Below, one piece after another: positions 11,141 to 22,059 of a stretch of 64,000 bases of DNA (its first letter is position 1; each line of letters starts with the position of its first letter). The position numbers and the translations under genes are program-made. Source of the DNA: Owenia fusiformis (taxonomy: Eukaryota; Annelida; Polychaeta; Sabellida; Oweniidae). The notes beneath the pieces are model-generated. The model did no database searches. It had not been told where the DNA came from and saw only the letters and a list, made by a program, of their open reading frames with translations. The stretch lies in NCBI GenBank assembly GCA_903813345.2, contig CAIIXF020000012.1:32244501-32308500 (forward strand). The letters run 5' to 3'.

Positions 11141-11839
11141 CTCAGTCAAACAAAATGTACTTTTTAGTCAACTTCATGTCTATTTCTTGAGTTGACTTGC
11201 ACCACTAATATTGACAAGATTATCATGGCGAAATTTGTATCATCTGGATCAGTCATTTTGAAAACAAAGTTATGGTTACTAAAAACATGGTTGTCATGGC
11301 TACAAATTACTATTCGTTTTAAAATTATTACTGTTCATACATTGGTTGATTAATAATATATGTGTGAGATGACTTGATGTTGCTGACATCAATAACCATC
11401 CATTTGCTACCTGGCAACTACTATACTGGAATAATGCTCATTTCAAATGAAAAATGAAAATAATGCCTCTCCATCAATTTGTATGCTATTAAATTTTAGG
11501 AGTTGGAGTTAGTGATAGACAACGTCAGCCTTACATTAATTACTTGAACTAAACGAACATTCCTTTAGTATGAAATAGAAGTCTAAACGAAGATGACACC
11601 AATTTGAAAGTAACTGTTAAAAATAGAACATCTTTTGAAATGTAGTTAAGTACTCTTTCAATAAACTTTTTCTGCTATCAAAAAGCATATAACACATCAG
11701 ATATCCGTAAAATAGAGACAAATATCTAAATGGGTGAACTACAATGCTTTGTGGATAATAGGAATTTACATGTAGCATATTTGGAGAGCAAAAGTAGACA
11801 CAAACCTTAAGAAGTAATCTTAATAATAAATAATAAAAA
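11141..11839 (+). repeat. Inter-receptor spacer, copy 3
   Basis: A shortened spacer matching 8095-8828, beginning at ACTCAGTCAAACAAAATG and ending at receptor E. No gene was recognised. It is nearly identical to the spacers at 14270-14963 and 17271-17971, apart from the last ~80 bases, where it resembles the copy before receptor B (TTTACATGTAGCATATTTGG). Confidence 0.65.
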
Positions 11840-12820
11840 ATGGATGTCAACCAGACAATAAATAAAACATCAGATTCTGTGAGTTTCATTGTGCCTAATG
11901 TTCCAAGTTATATCACTAGAGTAATAATGTTTCTATGGATTTGTGGAGGAAATGGCTTGGTGATAACTGCATATCTAAAATACAAGACACTACAATCGGT
12001 CACAAATTATTGGATACTTCATTTAGCAATTGCAGATTTTACAATGGGAGTAGAAATAATTGTTGAACTTGGTGGTCAAATTTTTCTTGATGGATCTTGG
12101 ACTGAATATGCCATTCCACCAGCGGTCTTTTTTGTGTACTGTGCAACTATTGTGATTCTTTACAACACTTCAACTTTCATGTCATTATTGACACTAGTTG
12201 GTGTTACAGTAGATAGATACATTGCTATATTTTGGCCACTGAGGTATCCAGACATTATGACATACAATAGAGCAAGAGCCGCAGCCGTAACAATGTGGGT
12301 TGTCCTTATTGGGTATAGCATTGTCTCAATACTAGAACTGCGACTGAAATATGGAGCATCGGGGAACATTGAAATTTGCGTGACAGACTTAATACCATAC
12401 CTATTTGGAGTAGCTTTCTCTTTAACAGCCATTATAATGATCATTCTCTACATACGCATTTTTACTGTGGTCCACAAACAATCCAAGATGGTCGCTCCCC
12501 ATGAAGAAACTAGCACCAATCATGAAGAAACTGTTGCTAAGAAAACTCCAAGAAAGAATTTGATAATCATTAAAACTGCAATGATTGTACTAGGCATATT
12601 TCTAATGTGTTGGATACCAATGGTCATTTTCCTTGGATTTTACCTTTGGGATGCTAATGCAATGTATAACATGACATTTTTGAGAACTTTGGAATATATT
12701 CGGTACATATCTGTAGGCAATTCAGGGGTCAATCCCCTTGTATATAGTTATAGGCTGAAACCATTTCGAATAGCATTCTGCAAACTGCTCCACATCAAAA
12801 CAGGAAATCAAGAGCAATAG
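11840..12820 (+). CDS. Orphan class A GPCR, copy E (mosaic)
   Basis: Intronless, 326 residues, with a complete seven-helix structure and the usual motifs. The first ~28 residues (MDVNQTINKTSDSVSF, then ITRVIMF) match copies F and G, while everything from TM1 onward matches copy D at the protein level. This mosaic is best explained by gene conversion or unequal crossing-over within the array, with a switch inside the TM1 coding region (about 11925-11995). One N-terminal sequon (NKT) and one in ECL3 (NMT). It is probably functional; the ligand is unknown. Confidence 0.93.
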   Translation: MDVNQTINKTSDSVSFIVPNVPSYITRVIMFLWICGGNGLVITAYLKYKTLQSVTNYWILHLAIADFTMGVEIIVELGGQIFLDGSWTEYAIPPAVFFVYCATIVILYNTSTFMSLLTLVGVTVDRYIAIFWPLRYPDIMTYNRARAAAVTMWVVLIGYSIVSILELRLKYGASGNIEICVTDLIPYLFGVAFSLTAIIMIILYIRIFTVVHKQSKMVAPHEETSTNHEETVAKKTPRKNLIIIKTAMIVLGIFLMCWIPMVIFLGFYLWDANAMYNMTFLRTLEYIRYISVGNSGVNPLVYSYRLKPFRIAFCKLLHIKTGNQEQ

Positions 12821-12887
12821 ATTTGTTGAATGTCCAAATATTCATGCTATAAGAAATATTTGAAATCAAATCAAATTCTTTGAATTA

Positions 12888-13034
12888 CTGAGGACTGCCG
12901 CATCAGGAAACATTACTGATTGTACAAAGATATATATTGCAACGGCATATTTGTATGAAGCAGCTTTTATCCTCACAGCTGTAATCATGATCATTCTCTA
13001 CATTCACATCTTCACTGTGGTTCACAAACAATCA
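12888..13034 (+). pseudogene. 5' half of GPCR relic following copy E
   Basis: ECL2-TM5 fragment as at 4972 and 9862, again stopping at the ICL3 junction. The bases just before it differ from the D and F units (here TGAAATCAAATCAAATTC is kept), showing that this repeat unit is of a slightly different type. Confidence 0.8.
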
Positions 13035-14268
13035 ATAGAGGACCCACGGTCCTGTACTGACACAGTGTAGAACCTTCAGAGGAATGTATATATCCTGATT
13101 TTCAAACAAAATTATTGATTTTGATTTGTAGTCTCGAACTTTGAGAAACTTAGATAGCACAGTTTGTGACCTAGTTTGAGGACCTTTGACCTTGAACATT
13201 TTACTTATTCAGAGCTCAGTAGGTCTTTTGTGATTTAAGGTGACCAAAATTTACATGCAAATAATCAATTTGAAAAATCAACTTTTTGACCTTTCCAAGG
13301 TCACTGATGGTCAAATCTCAAAACTAAGGTCAGATTTGAACTCCTGGTAACTTGTAAATGATTTTACCCAAATAATTTGGTCAATTTGAAGCAAGTTGAA
13401 AAATAGCTTATTTTTACTGGTTTTTGACGTCAAATATCTCAAAAACAGTAAAAATTTGATGCAGACATATATTGAGAAATATGTAGGGAATGCTTAAATC
13501 TAGTAATAATGATGTAATTCATTGAAAGGAATGAACAAGTATAGGGACAACTTTGAGAAACTTTTCAATCACAAAACCTGCCATTGACGATATACATGAG
13601 AAAGTTCCCTGAAAATGACTCCCTAAAGTCCTGCTTTTTGGCAAATCTTATAAAGTAACACCAAAAACTGTAATATCAAGAGCTCTGAAATCTTCAGAGA
13701 ACATAAATTGCACATACAGCAACTACTACCACTTATTTGAAAGTTCTACTTCAACAAAGTGTCTTATATTTACAGAAAACTTGACTTTTTCAAAATCGGC
13801 AATTTCTCAGAAACCAGGCAAACTTGAGAAATGGCGATGATAGGTCAAACAGGCATTATGGATATGTATAAAATGAATGTGAATATGACTCAATACGAAT
13901 AGCAGTTTTAATTTGTGCAGCCAATGATGATTGACTTTAAACAGAGAAAGTTCCCTGAAAATGACAAAGTCCTACTTTTTGTCAAATTTTATAGAGTAAA
14001 CACCAAAAACTGTAATTTCAAGAGCTCTGAAATCTTCAGAGAACATAAGTTGCATATACAGCAACTACTACAAGTTATTTGAAAGTTCTACTTCAATAAA
14101 GTGTCTAGTATTTACAGAAAATTTGACTTTTAGTCAAAATCAGCAATTTCTCGGACACAATGGCGAACTTGGGAAATGGTGATGATAGGTCAAATAGGCA
14201 TTATGAATATGCATAAAATGAATGTGGATATGACTCAATTCCGAATAACAGTTTTAATTTGTACAAGC
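13035..14268 (+). repeat. Non-coding element, copy 3 (longest without insertion)
   Basis: It keeps the segment around 13380-13510 (TTTTTACTGG... to TGCTTAAATCTAG) that is missing from copies 2 and 4, so it shows the empty site of the 1.35 kb insertion in copy 1. Both dimer modules are present. No coding potential was seen. Confidence 0.6.
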
Positions 14269-14963
14269 TAACTCAGTCAAACAAAATGTACTTTTTAGTC
14301 AACTTCATGTCTATTTCTTGAGTTGACTTGCACCACTAATATTGACAAGATTATCATGGCGAAATTTGTATCATCTGGATCAGTCATTTTGAAAACAAAG
14401 TTGTGGTTACTAAAAACATGGTTGTCATGGCTACAAATTACTATTCGTTTTAAAATTATTACTGTTCATACATTGGTTGATTAATAATATATGTGTGAGA
14501 TGACTTGATGTTGCTGACATCAATAACCATCCATTTGCTACCTGGCAACTACTGTACTGGAATAATGCTCATTTCAAATGAAAAATGAATATAATGCCTC
14601 TCCATCAATTTGTATGCTATTAAATTTTAGGAGTTGGAGTTAGTGATAGACAACGTCAGCCTTACATTAATTACTTGAACTAAACGAACATTCCTTTAGT
14701 ATGAAATAGAAGTCTAAACGAAGATGACACCAGTTTGAAAGTAACTGTTAAAAATAGAACATCTTTTGAAATGTAGTTAAGTACTCTTTCAATAAACTTT
14801 TTCTGATATCAAAAAGCATATAACACATCAGATATCCGTAAAATAGAGACAAATATCTAAATGGGTGAACTACAATGCTTTGTGGATAATAGGAATTTAC
14901 AGGGAACGTATTTGGAGAGCAAAAGTGGACGCAAACCTTAAGAAGTAATCTTAATAATAAATA
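14269..14963 (+). repeat. Inter-receptor spacer, copy 4
   Basis: Nearly identical to 11141-11839 and 17271-17971. Immediately before the receptor start the A-run is lost: AATAATAAATAATGGATG instead of AATAATAAAAAATGGATG. No gene was recognised. Confidence 0.65.
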
Positions 14964-15943
14964 ATGGATGTCAACCAGACAATAAATAAAACATCAGATT
15001 CTGTGAGTTTCATTGTGCCTAATGTTCCAAGTTATATCACTAGAGTAATAATGTTTCTATGGATTTGTGGAGGAAATGGCTTGGTGATAACTGCATATCT
15101 AAAATACAAGACACTACAAACAGTCACAAATTATTGGATACTGCATTTAGCAATTGCAGATTTTACAATGGGATTGGAAATAATTTTTGAACTTGGTGGT
15201 CAACTTTTTATTGATGGATCTTGGACTGAATATGCCCTTCCACCCGTGGCCTTTTTTGTGTACTGTGCAACTATTGTGATTCTTTACAACACTTCAACTT
15301 TCATGTCATTATTGGCACTAATTAGTGTAACAGTTGATAGATACATTGCTATATTTTGGCCACTGAGGTATCCAGACATTATGACATACAATAGAGCAAG
15401 AGTCGCAGCTGGAACAATGTGGGGTGTCCTTTTTGGGTATAGCATTGTCTCAATACTAGAATTGCGACTGAGATATGGTGCATGGGGGAACATTGAAATG
15501 TGTGTTACAGACTTAACAGCATATATATTTGGAGTAGCTTTCTTTTTAACAGGCATTATAATGATCATTCTCTACATACGCATTTTTACTGTGGTTCATA
15601 ACAGTCAAAGATGATCGCTCCCCATGAAGAAACTGGCACCAACCATGAAGAAACTGTTGCTAAGAAAACTCCAAGAAAGAATTTGATAATCATTAAAACT
15701 GCAATGATTGTACTAGGCATATTTCTAATGTGTTGGATACCAATGGTCATTTTCCTTGGATTTTACCTTTGGGATGCTAATGCAACGTATAACATGACAT
15801 TTTTGAGAACTTTGGAATATATTCGGTACATATCTGTAGGCAATTCAGGGGTCAATCCCCTTGTATATAGTTATAGGCTGAAACCATTTCGAATAGCATT
15901 CTGCAAACTGCTCCACATCAAAACAGGAAATCAAGAGCAATAG
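14964..15943 (+). pseudogene. Class A GPCR copy F, frameshifted in ICL3
   Basis: Homologous along its whole length to copies E and G, but 980 rather than 981 bases. One A is missing at about 15600-15603 (GTTCATAACAGTC against GTTCACAAACAGTC in G). The frame therefore ends at TGA after TM5 (15612-15614), and the rest (TM6, TM7, tail) is open in another frame from 15611. A truncated product would have five helices and no CWxP or NPxxY. The N-terminal two thirds resemble G, while ECL3-TM7 (LRTLEYIRYIS, FRIAFC) resembles D/E, so this copy is also mosaic. A base-calling error in an A-run cannot be excluded from this sequence. Confidence 0.85.
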
Positions 15944-15995
15944 ATTTGTTGAATGTCCAAATATTCATGCTATAAGAAATATTCTTTGACAATTA

Positions 15996-16143
15996 CTGAG
16001 GACTGCCGCATCAGGAAACATTACTGATTGTACAAAGATATATATTGCAACGGCATATTTGTATGAAGCAGCTTTTATTCTCACAGCTGTAATCATGATC
16101 ATTCTCTACATTCACATCTTCACTGTGGTTCACAAACAATCAA
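15996..16143 (+). pseudogene. 5' half of GPCR relic following copy F
   Basis: ECL2-TM5 fragment, almost identical to the one at 9862-10009 and with the same upstream join, showing that the D and F units share a more recent common origin than either shares with the E unit. Confidence 0.8.
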
Positions 16144-17270
16144 TAGACCCACGGTCCTGTACTCACACAGTGTAGAACCTTCAGAGGAATGTATATCCTG
16201 ATTTTCAAACAAAATTATTGATTTTGATTTGTAGTCTCGAACTTTGAGAAACTTAGATAGCACAGTTTGTGACCTAGTTTGAGGACCTTTGACCTTGAAC
16301 ATTTTACTTATTCAGAGCTCAGTAGGTCTTTTGTGATTAAGGTGACCAAAATTTACATGCAAATAATCAATTTGAAAAATCAACTTTTTTGACTTTTCCA
16401 AGGTCACTGATGGTCAAATCTCAAAACTAAGGTCAGATTTGAACTCCTGGTAACTTGTAAACAATTTTCCCCCAAAAATTTGGTCAAATTGAAGCAAGTT
16501 GAAAAATAATAATGATGTTATTCATTGAAAGGAATGAACAAGTATAGGGACAACTTTGAGAAACTTGTCAATCACAAAACCTGCCATTGACGATATACAT
16601 GAGAAAGTTCCCTGAAAATGACACCCTAAAGTCCTGCTTTTTGGCAAATTTTATAGAGTAACACCAAAAACTGTAATATCAAGAGCTCTGAAATCTTCAG
16701 AGAACATAAATTGCACATACAGCAACTACTACCACTTATTTGAAAGTTCTACTTCAACAAAGTGTCTTATATTTACAGAAAACTTGACTTTTTCAAAATC
16801 GGCAATTTCTCAGAAACCAGGCAAACTTGAGAAATGGCGATGATAGGTCAAACAGGCATTATGGATATGTATAAAATGAATGTGAATATGACTCAATACG
16901 AATAGCAGTTTTAATTTGTGCAGCCAATGATGATTGACTTTAAACAGAGAAAGTTCCCTGAAAATGACTAAGTCCTACTTTTTGTCAAATTTTATAGAGT
17001 CAACACCAAAAACTGTAATTTCAAGAGCTCTGAAATCTTCAGAGAACATAAGTTGCATATACAGCAACTACTACAAGTTATTTGAAAGTTCTACTTCTAT
17101 AAAGTGTCTAGTATTTACAGAAAATTTGACTTTTAGTCAAAATCAGCAATTTCTCGGACACATGGCGAACTTGGGAAATGGTGATGAAAGGTCAAATAGG
17201 CATTATGAATATGCATAAAATGAATGTGGATATGACTCAATCCGAATAACAGTTTTAATTTGTACAAGCT
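16144..17270 (+). repeat. Non-coding element, copy 4
   Basis: Shares with copy 2 (10010-11140) the same ~120 bp deletion and the same truncated right end joined to the spacer at about 17270. The open frame over 16934-17218 is a chance product of one dimer module; the equivalent frames in the sister copies are not conserved. Confidence 0.6.
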
Positions 17271-17971
17271 AACTCAGTCAAACAAAATGTACTTTTTAGT
17301 CAACTTCATGTCTATTTCTTGAGTTGACTTGCACCACTAATATTGACAAGATTATCATGGCGAAATTTGTATCATCTGGATCAGTCATTTTGAAAACAAA
17401 GTTGTGGTTACTAAAAACATGGTTGTCATGGCTACAAATTACTATTCGTTTTAAAATTATTACTGTTCATACATTGGTTGATTAATAATATATGTGTGAG
17501 ATGACTTGATGTTGCTGACATCAATAACCATCCATTTGCTACCTGGCAACTACTGTACTGGAATAATGCTCATTTCAAATGAAAAATGAATATAATGCCT
17601 CTCCATCAATTTGTATGCTATTAAATTTTAGGAGTTGGAGTTAGTGATAGACAACGTCAGCCTTACATTAATTACTTGAACTAAACGAACATTCCTTTAG
17701 TATGAAATAGAAGTCTAAACGAAGATGACACCAGTTTGAAAGTAACTGTTAAAAATAGAACATCTTTTGAAATGTAGTTAAGTACTCTTTCAATAAACTT
17801 TTTCTGCTATCAAAAAGCATATAACACATCAGATATCCGTAAAATAGAGACAAATATCTAAATGGGTGAACTACAATGCTTTGTGGATAATAGGAATTTA
17901 CAGGGAACGTATTTGGAGAGCAAAAGTGGACGCAAACCTTAAGAAGTAATCTTAATAATAAATAATAAAAA
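17271..17971 (+). repeat. Inter-receptor spacer, copy 5
   Basis: Nearly identical to 14269-14963 including the block TTTACAGGGAACGTATTTGG, but it retains the A-run before the start codon. No gene was recognised. Confidence 0.65.
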
Positions 17972-18952
17972 ATGGATGTCAACCAGACAATAAATAAAAC
18001 ATCAGATTCTGTGAGTTTCATTGTGCCTAATGTTCCAAGTTATATCACTAGAGTAATAATGTTTCTATGGATTTGTGGAGGAAATGGCTTGGTGATAACT
18101 GCATATCTAAAATACAAGACACTACAAACAGTCACAAATTATTGGATACTGCATTTAGCAATTGCAGATTTTACAATGGGAGTGGAAATAATTTTTGAAC
18201 TTGGTGGTCAAATTTTTATTGATGGATCTTGGACTGAATATGCCATTCCACCCGCGGCCTTTTTTGTGTACTGCGCAACTATTGTGATTCTTTACAACAC
18301 TTCAACTTTCATGTCATTATTGGCACTAATTAGTGTAACAGTTGATAGATACATTGCTATATTTTGGCCACTGAGGTATCCAGACATTATGACATACAAT
18401 AGAGCAAGAGTCGCAGCTGGAACAATGTGGGGTGTCCTTTTTGGGTATAGCATTGTCTCAATACTAGAATTGCGACTGAGATATGGTGCATGGGGAAACA
18501 TTGAAATGTGTGTTACAGACTTAACAGCATATATATTTGGAGTAGCTTTCTTTTTAACAGGCATTATAATGATCATTCTCTACATACGCATTTTTACTGT
18601 GGTTCACAAACAGTCAAAGATGATCGCTCCCCATGAAGAAACTAGCACCAACCATGAAGAAACTGTTGCTAAGAAAACTCCAAGAAAGAATTTGATAATC
18701 ATTAAAACTGCAATGATTGTACTAGGCATTTTTCTAATGTGTTGGATACCAATGGTCATTTTCCTTGGAGTTTACCTTTGGGATGCTAATATAACTTATA
18801 ACCTGACATTTTTGAGAATTTTTGAATACATTCGGTACATTTCTGTAGGCAATTCAGGGGTCAATCCCCTTGTATATAGTTATAGGCTGAAACCATTTCG
18901 AATGGCATTCTGCAAACTGCTCCACATCAAAACAGGAAATCAAGAGCAATAG
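17972..18952 (+). CDS. Orphan class A GPCR, copy G
   Basis: Intronless, 326 residues and intact. Its N-terminal and central parts match copy F (SLLALISVTVDRY; ICVTDL replaced by MCVTDLTAYIFG), and its ECL3-TM7 region (NITYNLTFLRIFEYIRYIS) matches copy B. Sequons: NKT at the N-terminus and NIT/NLT in ECL3. DRYIAIFWPLRY, CWIPM and NSGVNPLVYSY are all present. It is the intact counterpart of frameshifted copy F. The half-receptor relic and non-coding element do not follow it, so it marks the right end of the 3 kb repeat units. Confidence 0.93.
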   Translation: MDVNQTINKTSDSVSFIVPNVPSYITRVIMFLWICGGNGLVITAYLKYKTLQTVTNYWILHLAIADFTMGVEIIFELGGQIFIDGSWTEYAIPPAAFFVYCATIVILYNTSTFMSLLALISVTVDRYIAIFWPLRYPDIMTYNRARVAAGTMWGVLFGYSIVSILELRLRYGAWGNIEMCVTDLTAYIFGVAFFLTGIIMIILYIRIFTVVHKQSKMIAPHEETSTNHEETVAKKTPRKNLIIIKTAMIVLGIFLMCWIPMVIFLGVYLWDANITYNLTFLRIFEYIRYISVGNSGVNPLVYSYRLKPFRMAFCKLLHIKTGNQEQ

Positions 18953-19641
18953 ATTTGTTGAATGTCCAAATATCCATGCGATAAGAAATATTTGAAATCA
19001 AATCAAATTCTTTGACAATTCTAATAAACAATTAATAATAAAAATATTCCGCTTTACACAACAGCACTATTAAGTCAATGGTTACCAGGCAACTAAAATG
19101 TGGATAATTAGGATGAATTTGTAAAATATTCTTGTTTCAAAGTGACTGTAAGTGATACTTTAAGTAGTATTTATCTGCCCTTCCCAGACACTAACCTTTA
19201 CTTTAAATAATTAATAACACTTTGGTTTGGCACTGAGATGAGCTCTACCATACTAAATGCTCATAGATATGATCAAAGGGAAGTGTTAAAAAATGAAATA
19301 GAGTGGCAAATATAGAATAATGTAAAAAGACATGACATTAACGTAATACATAATGGCAATGTAAAATTATGTAAACAAATGTGACATAAACTTTATAAAT
19401 AATGACAAATGTAGATTTATGTAAACAAACATGACATAAGCATTATAAATAAAAGGTGAAAATTGAAAAGCCATCACTTATCTAAACGGATTGCACCAGG
19501 AGAAGGATAGACTCTAGATTCACATATTGGACCAAGGATAAAGGAATCAAGCTAAAGATAAGACTATTTCACTTAGAAATCGCAAAGGCCGAAATTTAAT
19601 ATAGACAAACACTAACCTGAAGAGAAATAAATCTTGTAAAA
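18953..19641. other. Spacer between receptors G and H
   Basis: Unlike the other spacers, this has no clear homology to the repeat units beyond the first ~70 bases. It contains a short degenerate direct repeat (ATGTAAACAAA(C/T)(A/G)TGACATAA) around 19360-19440 and the TATA-like site described separately. No gene was recognised. Confidence 0.45.
19444..19451 (+). promoter_or_regulatory. Possible TATA box of receptor H
   Basis: TATAAATA followed by AAAGG lies about 190 bases before the ATG of receptor H. The match to the animal TATA consensus is good, but the region is AT-rich, so chance occurrence is plausible. Confidence 0.3.
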
Positions 19642-20643
19642 ATGGATTACACAGGTTACATGGATTACAATCTAACAGTCAACGAAACATCATATTCTTT
19701 GTATTACCCTGAATTCAATGTTTTTAAGTATATCATTAGATTGATAATATGTCTGTGGATTTGTGGAGGAAATGGCTTGGTGATAACTGCATATCTAAAA
19801 TACAAGACACTACAATCTGACATGAATTATTGGATACTCCATTTAGCAATTGCAGACTTAACTATGGGAGTTGAAATAATTTTCGAACTTTGCAAATTTT
19901 TTCTTGATGGAACTTGGACAGAAAATGCTGTCCCACCTCAAGCCTTTTTTGTCTACTGTTCATCTTTTGTGATTCTTTACAACATTTCTACTGTGATGTC
20001 ATTATTGGCGCTAATTGGTGTAACAGTAGATAGATACATTGCAATATTTTGGCCACTGAGGTATCAAGACATTATGACATACAACAGAGCTAGAGCTGTA
20101 GTTGGCACAATGTGGGTCCTCGTTATCGGATATAGCTGTGGTGCAATTTTAGAGTTCCAGCTGAGGACTGGCGCATCAGGAAACATTACTGATTGTACAA
20201 AGATATATATTGCAACGGCATATTTGTATGAAGCAGCTTTTATCCTTACAGCTGTAATCATGATCATTCTCTACATTCACATCTTCACTGTGGTTCACAA
20301 ACAATCAAAAATGATCGCTCCCCATGAAGACACTAGCATCAACCAGGAAGAAACTGTTGCTAAGAAAACATCAAGAAAGAACTTGATAATCATTAAAACG
20401 GCTGTGATTGTAATAGGAATATTTCTTATTTGTTGGCTACCAACAGTAGTTGTCACTGGACTGTATCTTTGGAATGTTAATGCCACATACAGTGTAACTT
20501 TTATAACACTTTGCGAATATATTTGGTATATTTCCATTGGTAGCTCAGGTGTTAACCCACTTATATATAGTTATAGACTGAAGCCATTTCGAAGAGCATT
20601 CTGTAAACTGCTTCATATCAAAACAGGAAATCTTGAGGATTAG
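19642..20643 (+). CDS. Orphan class A GPCR, copy H
   Basis: Intronless, 333 residues. The N-terminus is longer (MDYTGYMDYNLTVNETSYS) with two sequons. Motifs seen: GNGLVI, LAIADLTMG, DRYIAIFWPLRY, CWLPT in TM6 and SSGVNPLIYSY in TM7. Compared with B-G, the TM2-TM3 loop lacks one residue (ELCKFFLDG), and ECL2 differs (ITDCTKIYIATAYLYEA). All the half-receptor relics in the array (4972, 7722, 9862, 12888, 15996) are of this subtype, so H is the only surviving full member of that branch. Tyr at 3.32 again argues against amine ligands. Confidence 0.93.
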   Translation: MDYTGYMDYNLTVNETSYSLYYPEFNVFKYIIRLIICLWICGGNGLVITAYLKYKTLQSDMNYWILHLAIADLTMGVEIIFELCKFFLDGTWTENAVPPQAFFVYCSSFVILYNISTVMSLLALIGVTVDRYIAIFWPLRYQDIMTYNRARAVVGTMWVLVIGYSCGAILEFQLRTGASGNITDCTKIYIATAYLYEAAFILTAVIMIILYIHIFTVVHKQSKMIAPHEDTSINQEETVAKKTSRKNLIIIKTAVIVIGIFLICWLPTVVVTGLYLWNVNATYSVTFITLCEYIWYISIGSSGVNPLIYSYRLKPFRRAFCKLLHIKTGNLED

Positions 20644-20693
20644 ACTGTCAACCAAAATAGAATGAAGATAACCAAAGTAGAAAAGGTACTTTT

Positions 20694-21742
20694 GATTGCC
20701 ATCCAGCGTAATATGTAATATGTAAATATAATATGATTCAAAAGGTTATGTAATAAAGTCGATATTTTAAAACAATTAGAGACTACACCTTTAAAATATT
20801 AGGAACATGATTGCCACCCAGTGTAATATGTAATATGTAAATATAATATGATTCAAAAGGTTATGTAATAAAGTCGATATTTTAAAACAATTAGAGACTA
20901 CACCTTTAAAATATTAGGAACATGATTGCCACCCAGTGTAATATGTAATATGTAAATATAATATGATTCAAAAGGTTATGTAATAAAGTCGATATTTTAA
21001 AACAATTAGAGACTACACCTTTAAAATATTAGGAACATGATTGCCACCCAGTGTAATATGTAATATGTAATATGTAAATATAATATGATTCAAAAGGTAT
21101 ATGTAATAAAGTCGATATTTTAAAACAATTAGAGACTACACCTTTAAAATATTAGGAACATGATTGCCACCCAGTGTAATATGTAATATGTAAATATAAT
21201 ATGATTCAAAAGGTATATGTAATAAAGTCGATATTTTAAAACAATTAGAGACTACACCTTTAAAATATTAGGAACATGATTGCCACCCAGTGTAATATGT
21301 AATATGTAAATATAATATGATTCAAAAGGTATATGTAATAAAGTCGATATTTTAAAACAATTAGAGACTACACCTTTAAAATATTAGGAACATGATTGCC
21401 ACCCAGTGTAATATGTAATATGTAAATATAATATGATTCAAAAGGTATATGTAATAAAGTCGATATTTTAAAACAATTAGAGACTACACCTTTAAAATAT
21501 TAGGAACATGATTGCCACCCAGTGTAATATGTAATATGTAAATATAATATGATTCAAAAGGTATATGTAATAAAGTCGATATTTTAAAACAATTAGAGAC
21601 TACACCTTTAAAATTTTAGGAACATGATTGCCACCCAGTGTAATATGTAATATGTAAATATAATATGATTCAAAAGGTATATGTAATAAAGTCGATATTT
21701 TGAAACAATTAGAGACTACACCTTTAAAACATTAGGAACATG
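20694..21742. repeat. Satellite, nine copies of a 115-123 bp unit
   Basis: Unit starts (GATTGCC) lie at 20694, 20809, 20924, 21039, 21162, 21278, 21394, 21510 and 21626. Copies are nearly identical. The fourth is longer by a duplicated GTAATAT, and copies 4-9 carry GGTATATG where copies 1-3 have GGTTATG. Every copy includes AATAAA (first at 20752-20757), so the array began by amplifying the probable 3' end of receptor H. Confidence 0.95.
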
Positions 21743-22059
21743 TATTTGGAAGACATATATCCTATTGAAACTAAATTCCCTAAATATCCAGTCAAAGTTA
21801 TTATTTCCAGAGGTACAGTCTCCTTCGTTCATGTATCTTTATCAATAACTTTATAAACAGGTCATAATAATAAACTTTTGTCTTCACTTAACCAGCTTTG
21901 GATACAAAATTCCCCAATTTTCCAAGACAGCATCTCATTTCAAAATTTCCTGATATTTCGGGCCCATTTGGCCTAATTTCAAAATTGATGTTGGAAAAAA
22001 TAAGACATTTCCCCGGTACTTCCAGTTCTCTAGGAACCCTTACAAATAGTAACATTTAC
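21743..22059. other. No recognisable feature
   Basis: This is where the terminal PRPF19 exon would be expected on the minus strand if the last intron were short. No WD40-like coding was found in any minus-strand frame; read-through of the donor at 22054-22059 meets a stop after about ten codons. Confidence 0.5.

Noticed and set aside
16934-17218. 94-codon open frame between receptors F and G
   Set aside because: It lies within the repeated non-coding element; homologous positions in the three other copies are closed by stops or indels.
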